A program made the position numbers and the translations under genes. Under the pieces are notes generated by a model. It saw only the letters and a program-made list of their open reading frames with translations, did not search any database and was not told where the DNA came from. DNA of 64,000 bases, taken from the NCBI GenBank assembly GCA_021404565.1, contig JAAWWF010000031.1, forward strand, positions 106,127 through 170,126, given 5' to 3'. The stretch comes from Roseivirga sp. Lineage in GTDB: Bacteria; Bacteroidota; Bacteroidia; Cytophagales; Cyclobacteriaceae. This document shows positions 61,590 to 64,000 of the stretch, one piece after another (position 1 is the first letter of the stretch; every line of letters starts with the position of its first letter).

Positions 61590-61645
61590 TCGTCTTTGCG
61601 AGGAAGCTGGCAGACGGTAGTCTGACTGTGACCGTGGCAATCTCT
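61590..61645 (+). repeat. REP-like palindromic element
   Basis: Begins TCGTCTTTGCGAGGAAGC and ends GTGGCAATCTC, the frame of a widespread bacterial intergenic repeat (usually CGTCATTGCGAGG...GCAATCTC). The middle contains a perfect hairpin CAGAC-GGTA-GTCTG (61611-61624). Lies in a 164-bp gap between convergent genes. A single copy in this window. Confidence 0.6.
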
Positions 61646-61728
61646 GAGTAGATAGTTCTGTATCGAGAGTACACGAACCCATCTACAACGTTATTTCGCT
61701 ACCCCGTAATTGCGATATTGAACATGAG

Positions 61729-62376
61729 TTAAACAGTTATAAAACCTAGTTTAATCGCCCTGATAATTAATCCGGCAGTGTTTTTTACTCCGAACTTTTC
61801 TATCAGGTTTTGTCTGTGACCCTCCACGGTGCGTGGACTGAGAAAGAGCTTGTCGGCCATTTCCTGGGTGGTAAGCTCTTCACAGATCAGCTGGAGTACT
61901 TCCGACTCTCTGCGTGTGACTTCAATATTATTCCCGATTTTAGGTTCTGGTTTGCGTTTTGCTCTTACTCCCGAGAGCAGGGCCTTTGATACGAAATCAT
62001 TGAAGTAAAACTGGTTTTCATAGACGCTCTGAATTGCCTTTTGCAGCTCTTCCTGGGTTGTGTCTTTGAGCAGGTAACCGTTGGCACCTATTTCCATAAG
62101 GTGAGCGATCATCTGCTCATCATCGTACATGGTGAGAATGATGATTCCCACATCTTCGTACTTGTCTTTGATGATTTTTGAGGTTTCGATGCCGTTGAGT
62201 ACCGGCATTTCCAGATCAAGTAGAACGATGTCCGGAACCTGGTCCTCCATGGCATCCAGAAGTTCCTGACCATTCGACCCTTCAATAATCAGTTCTACAG
62301 AGCCGATATCTTCAAGAAGTAATTTGATGCCCTGTCGGAAGAGGTTGTGATCGTCAACCAGTGCCAGTTTAATCAT
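61729..62376 (-). CDS. LuxR/NarL-type response regulator
   Basis: 215 residues. Receiver with Asp54 in VLLDLEMPVLNG and acidic pocket VDDH; C-terminal helix-turn-helix with VTRRESEVLQLICEELTTQE and SPRTVEGHRQNL. The start overlaps the kinase stop by 8 bp, so it is the partner of that kinase. Third gene of a membrane protein-kinase-regulator operon. Confidence 0.93.
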   Translation of the reverse strand: MIKLALVDDHNLFRQGIKLLLEDIGSVELIIEGSNGQELLDAMEDQVPDIVLLDLEMPVLNGIETSKIIKDKYEDVGIIILTMYDDEQMIAHLMEIGANGYLLKDTTQEELQKAIQSVYENQFYFNDFVSKALLSGVRAKRKPEPKIGNNIEVTRRESEVLQLICEELTTQEMADKLFLSPRTVEGHRQNLIEKFGVKNTAGLIIRAIKLGFITV

Positions 62377-63175
62377 TTGCTTGTATAGATTTAAAGGTTT
62401 CTATTCTTAAGTGTGTGCCTCCATCAGGTCTGTTTTGAGCCGAAATGGTTCCGTTTAAGAGGTTGAGTCGACTTTGAATGTTTCTTAGTCCCAGGCCCTT
62501 GTCTGAGGAGGCCATTTTGTCGAAATCAAAGCCAATGCCATTGTCCTGATAGTCGATCTGAATGCTTCTGCCAATTTGCTGAATATCAAGCTCGATTTCG
62601 GTGGCCTGAGCATGTTTCAATCCATTTTGAAGCAGCTCTTGCACGATACGATAGCAGCCTAATGACTCTTCAGCCGGAACCATCAACTCATCAGGTCCGC
62701 TGCAGCTAATTTCTACCTTTCCCGAAGTGTTAATTTTTTGAATCAGACTTCTGATGGCTGCTACCAGTCCCAGGGCTTCGAGTACAGGTGGTTTCAGGTT
62801 CAATGAGATTTGCCGTACACTTTGCAGGGTTTCCGTAAGAATATCGGTCGCACTGCTCAGGCGTTCTGTAAGCTTGGCTTCTGGGGTATCTGGTTTGATC
62901 TGGCCAATGTGCAGTTTGGAGGTAGTGATCAGGGCACCCACCTCATCGTGCAAGGCTTCGGCTATACGCTGACGTTCTTTTTCCTGGCTGTCGACAGAAG
63001 CCCTCAGTAGGTTTTTTTGATATTCCTCCTTGATTTGCTGATTGGCTTCCTGCTGTTTGAGCAGCCTTCGCTGATATACAATAAAAAATGCCACCACTGC
63101 AAAACCAAGCAGAAACATGCCCAGCATACCGATCAGGATGATCTCAACCAGGTTTACTTCCGATGTTTCACCCAT
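62369..63175 (-). CDS. Sensor histidine kinase without a periplasmic sensor domain
   Basis: 268 residues. One N-terminal membrane helix (about 10-34), a coiled coil, HisKA_3 domain with phospho-acceptor His76 (AEALHDEVGALI) and HATPase_c (CYRIVQELLQNGLKHAQATE, DNGIGFDF). There is almost no periplasmic part, so sensing probably comes from the membrane protein encoded just upstream (63154-63804, overlapping by 22 bp), with which it may form a complex. Confidence 0.92.
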   Translation of the reverse strand: MGETSEVNLVEIILIGMLGMFLLGFAVVAFFIVYQRRLLKQQEANQQIKEEYQKNLLRASVDSQEKERQRIAEALHDEVGALITTSKLHIGQIKPDTPEAKLTERLSSATDILTETLQSVRQISLNLKPPVLEALGLVAAIRSLIQKINTSGKVEISCSGPDELMVPAEESLGCYRIVQELLQNGLKHAQATEIELDIQQIGRSIQIDYQDNGIGFDFDKMASSDKGLGLRNIQSRLNLLNGTISAQNRPDGGTHLRIETFKSIQAND

Positions 63176-63804
63176 AATGCAAGCGAATAAAAAGTGTTAA
63201 TCATCATGTTGAAGATCGAATTGAGCCCCCAGGCAGCTAAAGCGACTTCGCGAGCTAAAGTGGAGCCTTCAAATACTTCTCCGAGCAAAAATAGGATTAA
63301 TGTGCTGGAATAGTACATAAGTATACCTGCACTAATCCAAAACATAGGTGTTTTTTCCAGTTTTTGATATTTCACTTCCCTGAGAAGTTTGTAAAAATAG
63401 GTGACTGATAATGATATGAATATCAGTGAACTGGATGTTGTTACATTTGAATTGAATGAAAAATAGCCTTGAATAAAAACGGAATTAGCTATCGCTAAGA
63501 ACGTATAGGTGATCTGAAACTTCATAAGAGGATTTTTCCAACGTTTCCCCAGATGATTTCTGAAAACCAGAAGAATCAGGTTGAAATTGAGCACTGAAAA
63601 CACTTGGTAAATATGAAGGTTTCTCATTCGCATAAACCACATGATATTCGTGGTAAGCTCGGTAACTGTACAGATGATGATCAGTAAGCCAAGGATTTTT
63701 TGTGTTTCATCGAGGCTACGATAACGTGTAAGCCCAATGATGAGGGGTAATAAAATAGTACCCGAAGAAATGAGGGTCAAATTGGAAAGAATCGTCTGCT
63801 CCAT
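63154..63804 (-). CDS. Multi-pass membrane protein, possible sensor partner
   Basis: 216 residues, about six to seven membrane helices (STGTILLPLIIGLTRYRS-like start, IYQVFSVLNFNLILLVF, AWGLNSIFNMMINTFYSLALW). No catalytic motif; a 7TM-type sensor topology is possible. First gene of the operon, overlapping the kinase start by 22 bp. Its coupling to a kinase lacking a sensor domain is the main clue to function. Confidence 0.78.
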   Translation of the reverse strand: MEQTILSNLTLISSGTILLPLIIGLTRYRSLDETQKILGLLIIICTVTELTTNIMWFMRMRNLHIYQVFSVLNFNLILLVFRNHLGKRWKNPLMKFQITYTFLAIANSVFIQGYFSFNSNVTTSSSLIFISLSVTYFYKLLREVKYQKLEKTPMFWISAGILMYYSSTLILFLLGEVFEGSTLAREVALAAWGLNSIFNMMINTFYSLALWVKHRK

Positions 63805-63870
63805 ATAAAGGAACTGAGCCTCCTATGAGACCCAGCTTAATAAAAAGGTTGTCGTTAATCACCAGAACCT

Positions 63871-63894
63871 GGTGGTGGTGGTGGTGGTGGTGGG
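63871..63894. repeat. Trinucleotide GGT repeat
   Basis: Seven GGT units followed by GGG, 67 bp upstream of the 63804 start codon. In the minus-strand leader this reads as CCA/CAC repeats. Could be polymorphic in length; its effect, if any, would be on leader or promoter spacing. Confidence 0.7.
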
Positions 63895-64000
63895 CATGTA
63901 GGAGGACAGGGCCTGGCATAATCCAGAAAAACTTAATCCTCATCAAGCCCCCTTTCTTTTTTTAGGGTCCAACTTATTCCATACCCTGATTTTCAAAAGA

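Noticed and set aside
63716..63946. 76-residue minus-strand frame with a run of seven His
   Set aside because: The His run comes from the GGT repeat, and the frame overlaps the signal-anchor start of the membrane protein gene in another frame.

Overview
The window looks like a chromosomal segment of a Bacteroidota bacterium, most probably of the order Cytophagales. This is inferred from a SusC/SusD pair, a TamL-type lipoprotein assembly factor, DUF6503/DUF5690/DUF5777 proteins, the Bacteroidota form of SRP RNA, and promoter-like TAnnTTTG (-7) elements. Genes lie on both strands and are densely packed. I saw no transposase, prophage module, tRNA, rRNA operon or CRISPR array.

Region 1 (1-9.5 kb): a DUF6503 lipoprotein, an enolase-superfamily dipeptide epimerase, an aquaglyceroporin and an SRP RNA gene with its own promoter. 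A compact plus-strand operon follows: small protein, cytosolic trypsin-like protease, unknown protein, TPR sensor kinase and LuxR-type response regulator. Then come PAP2 phosphatase and hemF on the minus strand. Region 2 (9.5-25 kb) is mostly housekeeping: a fused 2-oxoacid dehydrogenase E1, tamL, an rRNA/tRNA methyltransferase, a queuosine-precursor transporter, rnz, a STAS protein, purC, a YwqK/MORN protein, a thiolase, a ParE-type toxin module, MltB and a class V aminotransferase. Two copies of an interspersed structured repeat lie at 11.9-12.1 kb and 16.4-16.6 kb. The E1 gene and the thiolase gene share an almost identical inverted-repeat operator.

Region 3 (25-30 kb) is a signalling module: an ECF-type sigma factor, a membrane anti-sigma-like TPR protein and a tiny membrane protein, convergent with a secreted, membrane-anchored TPR-CHAT (caspase-like) protein. 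Its layout recalls the TPR-CHAT/sigma/anti-sigma logic known from type III-E CRISPR systems, but no CRISPR is present.

Region 4 (31.9-48.6 kb) is the most unusual part: a 16-kb run of plus-strand genes behind a divergent HTH-cupin regulator. It combines a phosphonatase-like hydrolase, an organophosphate-antiporter-like transporter, a FAD amine oxidase of the phosphonate-associated type, SusC/SusD uptake proteins, four exported phosphatase-type enzymes (two with Tat signals), a class III PLP enzyme and a PI-PLC/GDPD-like enzyme. I read it as an outer-membrane-uptake locus for aminophosphonates or phospho/phosphono-lipid head groups.

Region 5 (48.7-56.6 kb): a Crp/Fnr regulator gene, a Rieske oxygenase, a lipoprotein/haem-c/beta-barrel operon, a sterol-desaturase-like hydroxylase and another phosphodiesterase. 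Two FNR-like boxes sit in divergent promoters, each about 31-33 bp from -7-like elements on both sides, which suggests a local regulon. Region 6 (56.6-64 kb): a Kelch protein, an agmatinase-family enzyme, glnS, small proteins, and a second two-component system preceded by a membrane protein.
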